Shown here one piece after another: positions 1 to 5,162 of a DNA stretch of 6,995 nucleotides. How positions within the stretch are numbered: position 1 is the stretch's first letter; every line of letters starts with the position of its first letter. Location: positions 1 through 6,995 of the forward strand of contig DAOUSM010000044.1 in the NCBI GenBank assembly GCA_030627225.1. The letters are read 5' to 3'. The notes under the pieces were generated by a model. It searched no databases, had not been told where the DNA came from, and was given only the letters and a program-made list of their open reading frames with translations. Source of the DNA: Candidatus Bathyarchaeota archaeon. GTDB taxonomy: Archaea > Thermoproteota > Bathyarchaeia > Bathyarchaeales > Bathycorpusculaceae. The position numbers and the translations under genes are program-made.

Positions 1-448
1 TTAAGCTTTTATGGGGTCTGTTTATGTTTCTCCATAAATTTTCGCTGATTGCATCCACCTTTAAAGAGATAAAATCTGCTTCCAGCAAGTCTTCTTTTAC
101 GTCTCTCCGCCAGATAAGCGAAGCATTAGTTAAAACAGCTATCGGAATTCCAATCTGCTTTAAAAGGGATATTTCATTGCTTAGGTTAATGTCTAGAGTT
201 GGTTCTCCATCAGGGACAAAGGTTAAGTAGTCAGCTCTTTCATTTCGGGAAGCTGCTTCATCAAATTTCTTTTTAACTTGTCTGAAAATGTCCTTTGGCT
301 TGTAGAAGGCTTGCCTTTCCGTCTTCATGTTTATGGTTTTTCCTAACTGACAGTAAACACAAGAATAGGAGCAAGTCTTTGCTGGAATATTATTTATTCC
401 TAGGCTTTTCCCAAGACGCCTTGACGGAACGGGACCAAAAGCCAGCAT
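1..448 (-). CDS. Radical SAM protein, COG0731-like (partial, C-terminus beyond the left edge)
   Basis: Reverse translation from ATG at 448 gives 149 codons without a stop, running off the left edge. The N-terminus carries FGPVPSRRLGKSLGI, then a CxxxCxxC radical SAM cluster motif (Cys26, Cys30, Cys33, in TCSYSCVYCQLG), and PDGEPTL at about residues 79-85, the GGEP-like SAM-binding element. This opening is typical of the COG0731 group of radical SAM enzymes, related to but distinct from tRNA wyosine synthase TYW1. Full-length members are roughly 240-330 residues, so about half is visible. The gene is last in the visible operon, 16 nt after the MinD-ferredoxin stop. An in-frame GTG at 472 would add 8 residues and overlap that stop, but the ATG fits family starts better. 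Its substrate is unknown; the context suggests metal-cofactor or Fe-S work. Whether a downstream gene follows cannot be seen. Confidence 0.88.
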   Translation of the reverse strand, partial: MLAFGPVPSRRLGKSLGINNIPAKTCSYSCVYCQLGKTINMKTERQAFYKPKDIFRQVKKKFDEAASRNERADYLTFVPDGEPTLDINLSNEISLLKQIGIPIAVLTNASLIWRRDVKEDLLEADFISLKVDAISENLWRNINRPHKSL

Positions 449-464
449 CCCTACATTTTCCAGA

Positions 465-1340
465 TTAGACACTTCCACGCTTTAAAACTGAAAGAATTTT
501 CTTCCATACTTTCTCTATTTCTTGGGCAACATCGCTTCTTGGGGCGTACTCCAAAATAGGCTTTCCATTAACCATAGCCTCTGTAACAACGGGGTTGAAG
601 GGAATTTTCCCAACAACCTTTATGTCCTTTTCTTTGCAAAAGCTCACGATTTTTTCTGTATTATCCTCGTTTATGTCATACATGTTTACGCAAACAAATG
701 GTTGCACATTAAAATGCTTCAGCAACTCTAATGCCCTCTCAAAGTCGTGAATCCCTGACATTGTCGGTTCCGTAACTACCAAGCCAGCATCTATTCCTGT
801 GACTGAAGCTATAACAGGGCAACTAATTCCAGGAGGACCATCCATTATGATTAAGTCGCTGTGTTCGCTCTCAGTCAATATTTTGGCGTTCTGCCTCACC
901 AAAGTAACAAGTTTCCCCGAATTTGCCTCGCCAGGACTAAGCATGGCATGGGCCATAAAGCCATACTTCGTCTTTGAAACGTAAGCATGCCCTGAAATCC
1001 GCTCAGTCAAAGTTATGGCGCTTACTGGACAGATGATTGTGCATACGCCACAGCCCTCACAGGCAATTGGGTCAACCTCAAAATTTTCCGTTATAGCATC
1101 AAATCTGCACTTTTCACGGCACAAGCCACATTCTATGCATTTCGACTTATCAATGACAGCTAGCTTCGAACCCTTAAATTCCTGTGTTTTAACAACGCTG
1201 GGATGCAAAAGCAGGTGTAGGTCTGGTGCATCCACATCACAGTCAGCTACCACTGCGTTTTTGGCTAAAACTGCAAGTGAGGCAGTTATCGTTGTTTTAC
1301 CCGTGCCGCCTTTACCGCTTAAAACCGTTAGTTGCTTCAT
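465..1340 (-). CDS. MinD-superfamily P-loop ATPase with inserted ferredoxin domain (first of two paralogues)
   Basis: This 291-residue protein starts with a deviant Walker A motif (GKGGTGKTT, residues 9-17) and a CDVDAPDLH switch-like segment (34-42). A ferredoxin insert follows with two CxxCxxCxxxC clusters (Cys68/71/74/78 and Cys94/97/100/104), predicted to bind two [4Fe-4S]. MDGPPGISCP (166-175) is the Walker B/switch II region, with a cysteine after the PPG. This architecture is COG1149: MinD-like fold, cytosolic, ATP-dependent dimerisation, probable role in electron delivery or Fe-S/metal cofactor transfer. No signal peptide or C-terminal amphipathic membrane anchor is apparent, so a cell-division MinD role is unlikely. 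The ATG overlaps the upstream paralogue's TGA as ATGA, so translation is probably coupled. The family is certain; the physiological target is not. Confidence 0.93.
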   Translation of the reverse strand: MKQLTVLSGKGGTGKTTITASLAVLAKNAVVADCDVDAPDLHLLLHPSVVKTQEFKGSKLAVIDKSKCIECGLCREKCRFDAITENFEVDPIACEGCGVCTIICPVSAITLTERISGHAYVSKTKYGFMAHAMLSPGEANSGKLVTLVRQNAKILTESEHSDLIIMDGPPGISCPVIASVTGIDAGLVVTEPTMSGIHDFERALELLKHFNVQPFVCVNMYDINEDNTEKIVSFCKEKDIKVVGKIPFNPVVTEAMVNGKPILEYAPRSDVAQEIEKVWKKILSVLKRGSV

Positions 1341-2173
1341 TTGCCAACAAGCTTCCTTACTTCGTTAAAAAGTGTCTGAAACTTTTCTTTCCATTCCGGC
1401 ATTTCTAGGCTGAAAGGAACGCCTCTCGAGTAAAGCTCCGCTATTTTTCTTTGAAAGGGAATTTCAAGTAGTATGGGGATATTCTTTTCTTCACAGTATT
1501 CATAGATTTTTTTGTCACCTATACCTGCACGGTTAACAACAACACCAAAGGGAATTCCCATATCCTCCAAAACCTCAACTGTTATCTTCAAATCATGCAG
1601 ACCAAAAGGCGTAGGCTCGGTTACAAGAACGCAGAAATCACTTCCTTTCACAGTCTCAATTACAGGACAAGAGGTCCCAGGCGGAGAATCAAGAATAATG
1701 TTTTTACCGTTTTTAACATGCCTTTTAACTTCCCTTATCACCGGAACGGCCATAGGCTCACCTATTTTAAGCTCGCCATAAACAAGCTCCAAATCCCCAG
1801 CCAAACCGAACTTTAACATTCCAATCCTGTGCATTTTTTCACTAATCGCGTTTCTAGGGCAAACAATGCTGCATCCACCGCAGCTATGGCAAAGCTCCGG
1901 GAAAATCAGAACCTTCCCTGAACTGACGAAAATAGCATTGTATTGGCAAAACTCAGCGCATTTTCCGCAATAGTCGCACGATTCCTCGTTTATCACTGGA
2001 ACTGGGATGTAGACTGGTTCTGTTCGACTTATCTCGGGATGCAAAAGCAGGTGAGCGTTCGGTTCTTCTACATCACAGTCTAAAAACTGAATATTTCCCA
2101 TGGAAAGCGCCATGTTTACAGCCACTGATGTTTTTCCGGTTCCTCCCTTGCCGCTGGCGATGGATACTATCAC
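1337..2173 (-). CDS. MinD-superfamily P-loop ATPase with inserted ferredoxin domain (second paralogue)
   Basis: From a GTG at 2173 the product has 278 residues and begins VIVSIASGKGGTGKTS, the usual family start. The Walker A is at about 8-16, CDVEEPNAH at 33-41, two ferredoxin clusters at Cys66/69/72/76 and Cys95/98/101/105, and DSPPGTSCP at 162-170. The longer reading from ATG at 2239 adds 22 basic residues and overlaps the scaffold gene by 41 nt. The shorter start is preferred because GAAGGGA (2179-2185) sits 5 nt upstream of it and it leaves a normal 25-nt gap. The protein is a paralogue of its downstream neighbour with the same domain order, including the cysteine after PPG, and the two genes overlap by 4 nt. 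Such pairs occur together in anaerobes, including the Desulfovibrio orange-protein clusters, so a heterodimer is a reasonable inference. Confidence 0.92.
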   Translation of the reverse strand: MIVSIASGKGGTGKTSVAVNMALSMGNIQFLDCDVEEPNAHLLLHPEISRTEPVYIPVPVINEESCDYCGKCAEFCQYNAIFVSSGKVLIFPELCHSCGGCSIVCPRNAISEKMHRIGMLKFGLAGDLELVYGELKIGEPMAVPVIREVKRHVKNGKNIILDSPPGTSCPVIETVKGSDFCVLVTEPTPFGLHDLKITVEVLEDMGIPFGVVVNRAGIGDKKIYEYCEEKNIPILLEIPFQRKIAELYSRGVPFSLEMPEWKEKFQTLFNEVRKLVGK

Positions 2174-2198
2174 AAACGTCCCTTCGAAATTCGATAGT

Positions 2199-2693
2199 TT
2201 AGACTCCCTGTTGCCCCTTGTCCTTCTCATATTTCGCAATTGCTTTTTGTAACGTTGTTAGAGCAAGTTTTGGACAGTGAAGTTTTGATTCAGGTAGTCC
2301 ACCTAACTCCTTTAGCACGTCTTGCTCCGTTATTCTTTTTGCTTCTTCGATTGTCTTGCCAATTATGAGCTTTGTTATGGCAGACCCTGAAGATGCTGCG
2401 CTAGGACAGCCTAAATAGTAAAATTTTGCGTCTTCTATTACGTCATTTTTGCTAATTTTTAGGTATATTTTCATCATGTCTCCGCAGGGACCAGTATAGG
2501 CTATGGCAACATCTGGTTTCTCTATCGAGCCTACGTTGACTTCGTTCATGTAAAATTCGATGGCTTTATCTGAATATCCCGCTTCCTTTAGTAATCCAAA
2601 TTCCTCTTCTGTTAACTTCTTTGGTATCTCCCGCTCCTCCGCTAGAAGGTTTAATTGGTTATGGTTTGTTATCGGTGACGAGCATGATGGCAA
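2199..2693 (-). CDS. IscU/NifU-N-type Fe-S cluster scaffold protein
   Basis: The 164-residue reading contains the three IscU ligand cysteines and the assembly aspartate: PCGDMM (Cys70, Asp72), GCPSAASSGSAIT (Cys96) and LHCPKLAL (His139, Cys140). This is a complete scaffold active site, so transient [2Fe-2S] or [4Fe-4S] assembly in the cytosol is expected. An N-terminal helix (LTEEEFGLLKEAGYSDKAIE, about 27-46) resembles archaeal homologues. The start is uncertain. ATG at 2693 overlaps the tail of the preceding NifX-like frame by 25 nt and gives about 22 residues I do not recognise in the family. A strong GGAGG (2636-2640) lies 8 nt before an in-frame ATA at 2627, which would begin IPKKLTEEEF. 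No cysteine desulfurase is visible in the window, so the sulfur source is elsewhere. The gene sits between the NifX-like and MinD-ferredoxin genes. Confidence 0.9.
   Translation of the reverse strand: MPSCSSPITNHNQLNLLAEEREIPKKLTEEEFGLLKEAGYSDKAIEFYMNEVNVGSIEKPDVAIAYTGPCGDMMKIYLKISKNDVIEDAKFYYLGCPSAASSGSAITKLIIGKTIEEAKRITEQDVLKELGGLPESKLHCPKLALTTLQKAIAKYEKDKGQQGV
2636..2640 (-). promoter_or_regulatory. Shine-Dalgarno GGAGG ahead of an ATA codon in the scaffold gene
   Basis: On the minus strand GGAGG is followed by an 8-nt spacer and ATA at 2627-2625, in frame with the IscU-like protein. It is one of the best Shine-Dalgarno matches in the operon, yet lies inside the longer reading from 2693. 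Either the real start is ATA (or an ATG altered to ATA), or the match is coincidental. Confidence 0.45.
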
Positions 2694-3024
2694 CCTTCCG
2701 TTAACTCCACTAACTCATCTTTATTATACGCTTCAATAACGTCTTTAACAAAGTCTTTGTTTGTCTGCAGAACAGCTACGTTTGCGCTCTGAAGCCCATT
2801 CCATAGGTTATCACAGCGTTTGGCCTTAAGCTCATAATGATCTGTGGCGGTTGTCCCATGCCGCCGAAGTGCTCACCTTTGTTGGGCACCATTTGAAGGT
2901 TTAAAACCTTTCCATTTTCATCTAATTCTACAACCGCGAAATACGGTGCTCTTCCAAAATGTTGTGACAGCCTTGCATTCAAACCGTTTGTGTCTTCAAC
3001 CGGTATCACAATTCTAACGCTCAT
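2669..3024 (-). pseudogene. NifX/COG1433 family gene, frameshifted near its middle
   Basis: From ATG at 3024 the frame reads MSVRIVIPVED, then SQHFGRAPYFAVVEL, PNKGEHFGGMGQPPQ and ITYGMGFRAQT before a TAG at 2776-2778, about 82 residues. The rest of the family domain is intact in another frame: QSANVAVLQTNKDFVKDVIE and then LTEGCHHARHR, ending at TAA 2669-2671. The join is at about 2786-2794. The expected loop after GMGF (an RAxxLF-like stretch of six residues) is missing and the frame is off by one, which fits loss of about 19 nt. The family is the dinitrogenase iron-molybdenum cofactor/orange-protein fold, usually 110-125 residues. AGGTGA (3030-3035) lies 5 nt before ATG 3024 and includes the alternative GTG at 3033, so ATG is preferred. 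The absence of other stops argues for a recent lesion or a sequence error. A stable truncated protein cannot be excluded. Confidence 0.8.
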
Positions 3025-3036
3025 TTCACTCACCTT

Positions 3037-3435
3037 TTACGGCCGTCTTCTCCGTCCACGCCCCATACCCCTGCCCCTTCCAAAATGTCCACCGACCGTT
3101 GGGGCACCGGTTTCCCTAAGCTCTCCCCTCTTATACTTTTCAATAACCTCTCTAACCGTTCCATGAGCACCCACCACAATCCTTATTCCAGCTGAAGATA
3201 AGGCTTGAAAAGCGTTTGGGCCCACATTCCCTGTTATTAGCACGTTTACTCCCTTTCCCGCTATTGTCTGCGCTGCTTGAACCCCAGCCCCACTCATGGC
3301 TCCAGCTGCCACGTTAGGAACAGCCTCAAAAGCCATGGTTTCAGAGTTCACAATTACAAAGTATGGTGCCCTCCCAAATCTCGGGTCTATTGGAGCGTCT
3401 AACGTGTTTCCAGCTGCTGTTACACATATTCTCAT
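3037..3435 (-). CDS. NifX/orange-protein-like (COG1433) protein with Gly/Arg-rich tail
   Basis: The 132-residue product has the single-domain NifX/NifB-C/NafY fold signature: MRICVTAAGN, DPRFGRAPYFVIV (about 17-29), GVNVLITGNVGPNAF (62-76) and IRIVVGAHGTVREVIEKY (84-101). In this family the domain binds metal-sulfur cofactors such as Fe-Mo precursors or the Mo-Cu cluster of Desulfovibrio ORP. Nitrogen fixation is not implied, as no nifHDK is present. After about residue 114 comes a low-complexity tail, GGHFGRGRGMGRGRRRRP, strongly basic. ATG 3435 directly follows the Mrp stop with no gap and is preceded by GGAGGT (3443-3448, 7-nt spacer) inside the Mrp coding end, so translation is likely coupled. 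The next gene begins 12 nt downstream. Adjacency to Mrp mirrors the fused MrpORP proteins of some anaerobes. The cofactor actually bound is unknown. Confidence 0.9.
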   Translation of the reverse strand: MRICVTAAGNTLDAPIDPRFGRAPYFVIVNSETMAFEAVPNVAAGAMSGAGVQAAQTIAGKGVNVLITGNVGPNAFQALSSAGIRIVVGAHGTVREVIEKYKRGELRETGAPTVGGHFGRGRGMGRGRRRRP

Positions 3436-4326
3436 TCACTCTACCTCCATTTTTACATTACTTTCTTTTTCTCTGCTTTTTAGGAATGCCTCAATCTTTT
3501 TAACGATTTCCATAAAGGCTTTTGATGCTTGAGAATCTGCATGTTCAACTATGAAGGGTACGCCTCTATCAGAGTCTTCGCAGATTTTTTGATCTAAGGG
3601 TATGCTCCCAAGAAATGGAATATTCAGCTCTTCAGATATTTTTCGTCCACCTCCCGATTGAAATATGTCAATTTTCGCTCCACAATCGGGGCAGATGAAT
3701 CCACTCATGTTTTCAATTATGCCTATAATAGGCATTCCAAGCTTCCTTGCAAACGTTACAGCTTTCCTAACCACAATCTGCGAAACCTCGGAAGGAATAG
3801 TCACTATCACCACGCCGTCCATTTCTGGCAAAAGCTGAGCAACACTCAATGGTTCGTCGCCTGTGCCCGGCGGAAGATCAATGAACAAAAAGTCTAAGTC
3901 TCCCCAAACAATTTCTGACAGAAACTGACGTATCGCAGTCATTTTTAATGGTCCACGCCAAATAACCGCAGAATTCTCATCCGGTAGTAGAAAATCCATA
4001 GAAACCACTTTGATTCCCAAAGAGCTCAATACCGGAAAAACACCCGGCGGTCCCGCTTGGAGCCTCTGACCAGATAACCCCAGAATTTTTGGCACACTTG
4101 GACCATGTATGTCCGCATCAAGAATGCCTACGCTGTTGGCGTGTCCATGCATCGTGAAAGCCACTGCAAGGTTAACAGTCACAGTGCTTTTGCCCACGCC
4201 GCCTTTACCGCTTATCACAGCTATCTTATGCCTAATCTTACTCATTCTAGCCTTCAGTCTCTGCTCTTGTTCCAAAAGTTGTTTCCTTCTATTAACAATT
4301 TCATTTGTATTACTGGTCATATTCAT
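3436..4326 (-). CDS. mrp: Mrp/Nbp35/ApbC-family Fe-S carrier P-loop ATPase
   Basis: From ATG at 4326 the product has 296 residues: an N-terminal helix (RRKQLLEQEQRLKARMSKIR), Walker A GKGGVGKST (40-48), ILDADIHGPSVP (68-79), WRGPLK (123-128), FIDLPPGTGDEP (148-159), and a CPDC motif (212-215) that binds a bridging [4Fe-4S] at the dimer interface in this family. Mrp/ApbC proteins are cytosolic ATPases that carry and deliver Fe-S clusters. The N-terminal ferredoxin-like cysteines of eukaryotic Nbp35 are absent. An ATG at 4380 would add 18 residues, but the inferred TATA-like box at 4381-4389 would place transcription start near 4360, inside that extension, and GGAG (4333-4336) sits 6 nt before ATG 4326. 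It is the first gene of the leftward operon and overlaps no neighbour; its TGA abuts the next ATG. Confidence 0.93.
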   Translation of the reverse strand: MNMTSNTNEIVNRRKQLLEQEQRLKARMSKIRHKIAVISGKGGVGKSTVTVNLAVAFTMHGHANSVGILDADIHGPSVPKILGLSGQRLQAGPPGVFPVLSSLGIKVVSMDFLLPDENSAVIWRGPLKMTAIRQFLSEIVWGDLDFLFIDLPPGTGDEPLSVAQLLPEMDGVVIVTIPSEVSQIVVRKAVTFARKLGMPIIGIIENMSGFICPDCGAKIDIFQSGGGRKISEELNIPFLGSIPLDQKICEDSDRGVPFIVEHADSQASKAFMEIVKKIEAFLKSREKESNVKMEVE

Positions 4327-4361
4327 AAAGCACTCCAACACTGTTTGAAACGTTTTAGATA

Positions 4362-4378
4362 GGTTTGATACATAAACC
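4362..4378. promoter_or_regulatory. Candidate operator: inverted repeat GGTTT-N7-AAACC
   Basis: A 17-bp element with 5-bp perfect arms lies between the predicted TATA box and the predicted start of the leftward operon, where a bound protein would block initiation. Lrp/AsnC regulators often bind imperfect palindromes of about 13-17 bp, and such a gene sits next door. Short arms in A/T-rich DNA can arise by chance. Confidence 0.3.
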
Positions 4379-4380
4379 AT

Positions 4381-4389
4381 ATTAAATAG
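4381..4389 (-). promoter_or_regulatory. TATA-like core of the leftward operon promoter (possibly shared with the divergent gene)
   Basis: The minus strand reads CTATTTAATA after an A-rich BRE-like stretch. An archaeal TATA box here predicts a start about 25 nt downstream near 4360, leaving a leader of about 33 nt with GGAG before ATG 4326. Read rightward, the same bases (ATTAAATAG) would place a start near 4410, about 14 nt before ATG 4424. Whether one element serves both directions is an inference. Confidence 0.5.
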
Positions 4390-4391
4390 TT

Positions 4392-4412
4392 TTTGTTCAG
4401 AAATTAAACAAA
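4392..4412. promoter_or_regulatory. Candidate operator: inverted repeat TTTGTT-N9-AACAAA
   Basis: A 21-bp element with 6-bp perfect arms lies on the regulator side of the shared TATA-like core, just ahead of ATG 4424, over the region where the rightward transcript should begin. Its place suggests autoregulation by the Lrp-type protein. The arms are A/T-rich and the sequence differs from the other repeat, so it may be chance. Confidence 0.27.
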
Positions 4413-4423
4413 GGCGAATAACT

Positions 4424-4993
4424 ATGGACGAAATAAACCGGAAAATAATTTCGCAACTTCAATTGGATGGGCGGACAACCCTTGAAAAATTAGCAGAAAT
4501 AACAGGGCTTTCAAACACGGGCGTTAAGAAAAGGTTAAACAAGCTTATTCAGAAAGGCGTAGTGAAAGTTTCCGCTCTCGTTGACGTTAAAAATCTAAAC
4601 CTTCAAGCAGCAATAGTTTTAATGGAAGTTGAAAGCTCCGAAGCTTTGAATCGTCTCATCAGCCGTTTTAGAAACTGTCCGCGAGTGGTAAACATGTTTA
4701 CAACTTTAGGCGGCTATAACCTCGTGGCTTTGGTTGTGGCCGAAGATAGAAACACGCTGGAAAGCATTTCCATAGAAAAGTGTTCGTTAAGAAGCGGTGA
4801 AGGAGTAAGAAGATCGGAATTTTATCCAATAAGCGACATTTATTATTCTCCTTTTATACAATTACGGGAGCATCTCACACATATGAATCATGCGATTGCA
4901 CCATGTAACGTGGACTGCAGACCATGCCACAGATATAGAACTGAAAAATGTGCGGGGTGTCCAACGACCATCTATTATAGAGGTCAACTATAA
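4424..4993 (+). CDS. Lrp/AsnC-type transcriptional regulator with C-terminal cysteine cluster
   Basis: The 189-residue protein begins with an AsnC-type winged helix-turn-helix: MDEINRKIISQLQLDGRTTL, then LAEITGLSNTGVKKRLNKLI (about 23-42, recognition helix) and a wing near GVVKVSALVD. Residues about 60-145 resemble the RAM/Lrp ligand domain (VVNMFTTLGGYNLVALVV). The unusual part is the tail: Cys161, Cys165, Cys168, Cys176 and Cys179, spaced Cx3Cx2Cx7Cx2C and followed by PTTIYYRG. Five closely spaced cysteines suggest Fe-S or metal binding; that is an inference. ATG 4424 is preceded by AAGG at 4411-4414, 9 nt away; an in-frame GTG start was not needed. The gene is transcribed away from the Fe-S/metal cofactor operon across a shared promoter region, so control of that operon and of itself is the likely role. 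Confidence 0.88.
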   Translation: MDEINRKIISQLQLDGRTTLEKLAEITGLSNTGVKKRLNKLIQKGVVKVSALVDVKNLNLQAAIVLMEVESSEALNRLISRFRNCPRVVNMFTTLGGYNLVALVVAEDRNTLESISIEKCSLRSGEGVRRSEFYPISDIYYSPFIQLREHLTHMNHAIAPCNVDCRPCHRYRTEKCAGCPTTIYYRGQL

Positions 4994-5005
4994 ATTCAAA
5001 AGATG

Positions 5006-5029
5006 AAATTTGGAAACAAATCCAAATTT
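5006..5029. repeat. Perfect 9-bp inverted repeat with 6-nt loop
   Basis: AAATTTGGA (5006-5014) and TCCAAATTT (5021-5029) flank AACAAA. It begins 12 nt after the regulator's stop. It could be a weak transcript-end hairpin, as a CTTCC plus six-T run follows at 5053-5062 and archaeal termination often uses T-rich tracts, or an operator for the next gene. The rest of 4994-5162 shows no ORF of note. Confidence 0.5.
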
Positions 5030-5151
5030 AAGTGAAAATGTCTCCCGCAAACTTCCTTTTTTGTGTTGGGACTAGCCGACCCCTGCCCATTTGTGGAGTA
5101 AAAATAGCCCAGAAAATCATAAAAACTAGTGGACTTTCTATTGCTTATTCT

Positions 5152-5156
5152 AGGTG
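5152..5156 (+). promoter_or_regulatory. Shine-Dalgarno AGGTG deciding the GTG start of the amidohydrolase
   Basis: AGGTG is followed by a 6-nt spacer and GTG at 5163, which begins VSVNKEYAFDW. An earlier in-frame GTG at 5154 lies inside this ribosome-binding match and so cannot use it. Confidence 0.6.
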
Positions 5157-5162
5157 TTGTTC

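Noticed and set aside
24..230. Plus-strand 68-codon ORF at the left edge
   Set aside because: The opposite strand encodes a radical SAM protein with CxxxCxxC and GEPTL motifs over the same bases.
1512..1816. Plus-strand ORFs opposite the second MinD-ferredoxin gene
   Set aside because: They are antisense to conserved coding sequence with intact motifs and show no start context of their own.
465..2173. Cell-division MinD proteins
   Set aside because: The ferredoxin inserts, the PPGxSC motif, lack of a membrane-targeting helix and the neighbours point to the Fe-S ATPase group.
2770..2800. Programmed frameshift in the NifX-like gene
   Set aside because: No X-XXY-YYZ slippery site or obvious stimulatory structure is seen, and the conserved loop itself is missing, which frameshifting would not restore.
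3037..3435. Nitrogen fixation cluster
   Set aside because: NifX-like and NifU-like names alone suggest it, but no nifHDK, nifEN or nifB-type gene is present and these families are widespread in non-fixing anaerobes.
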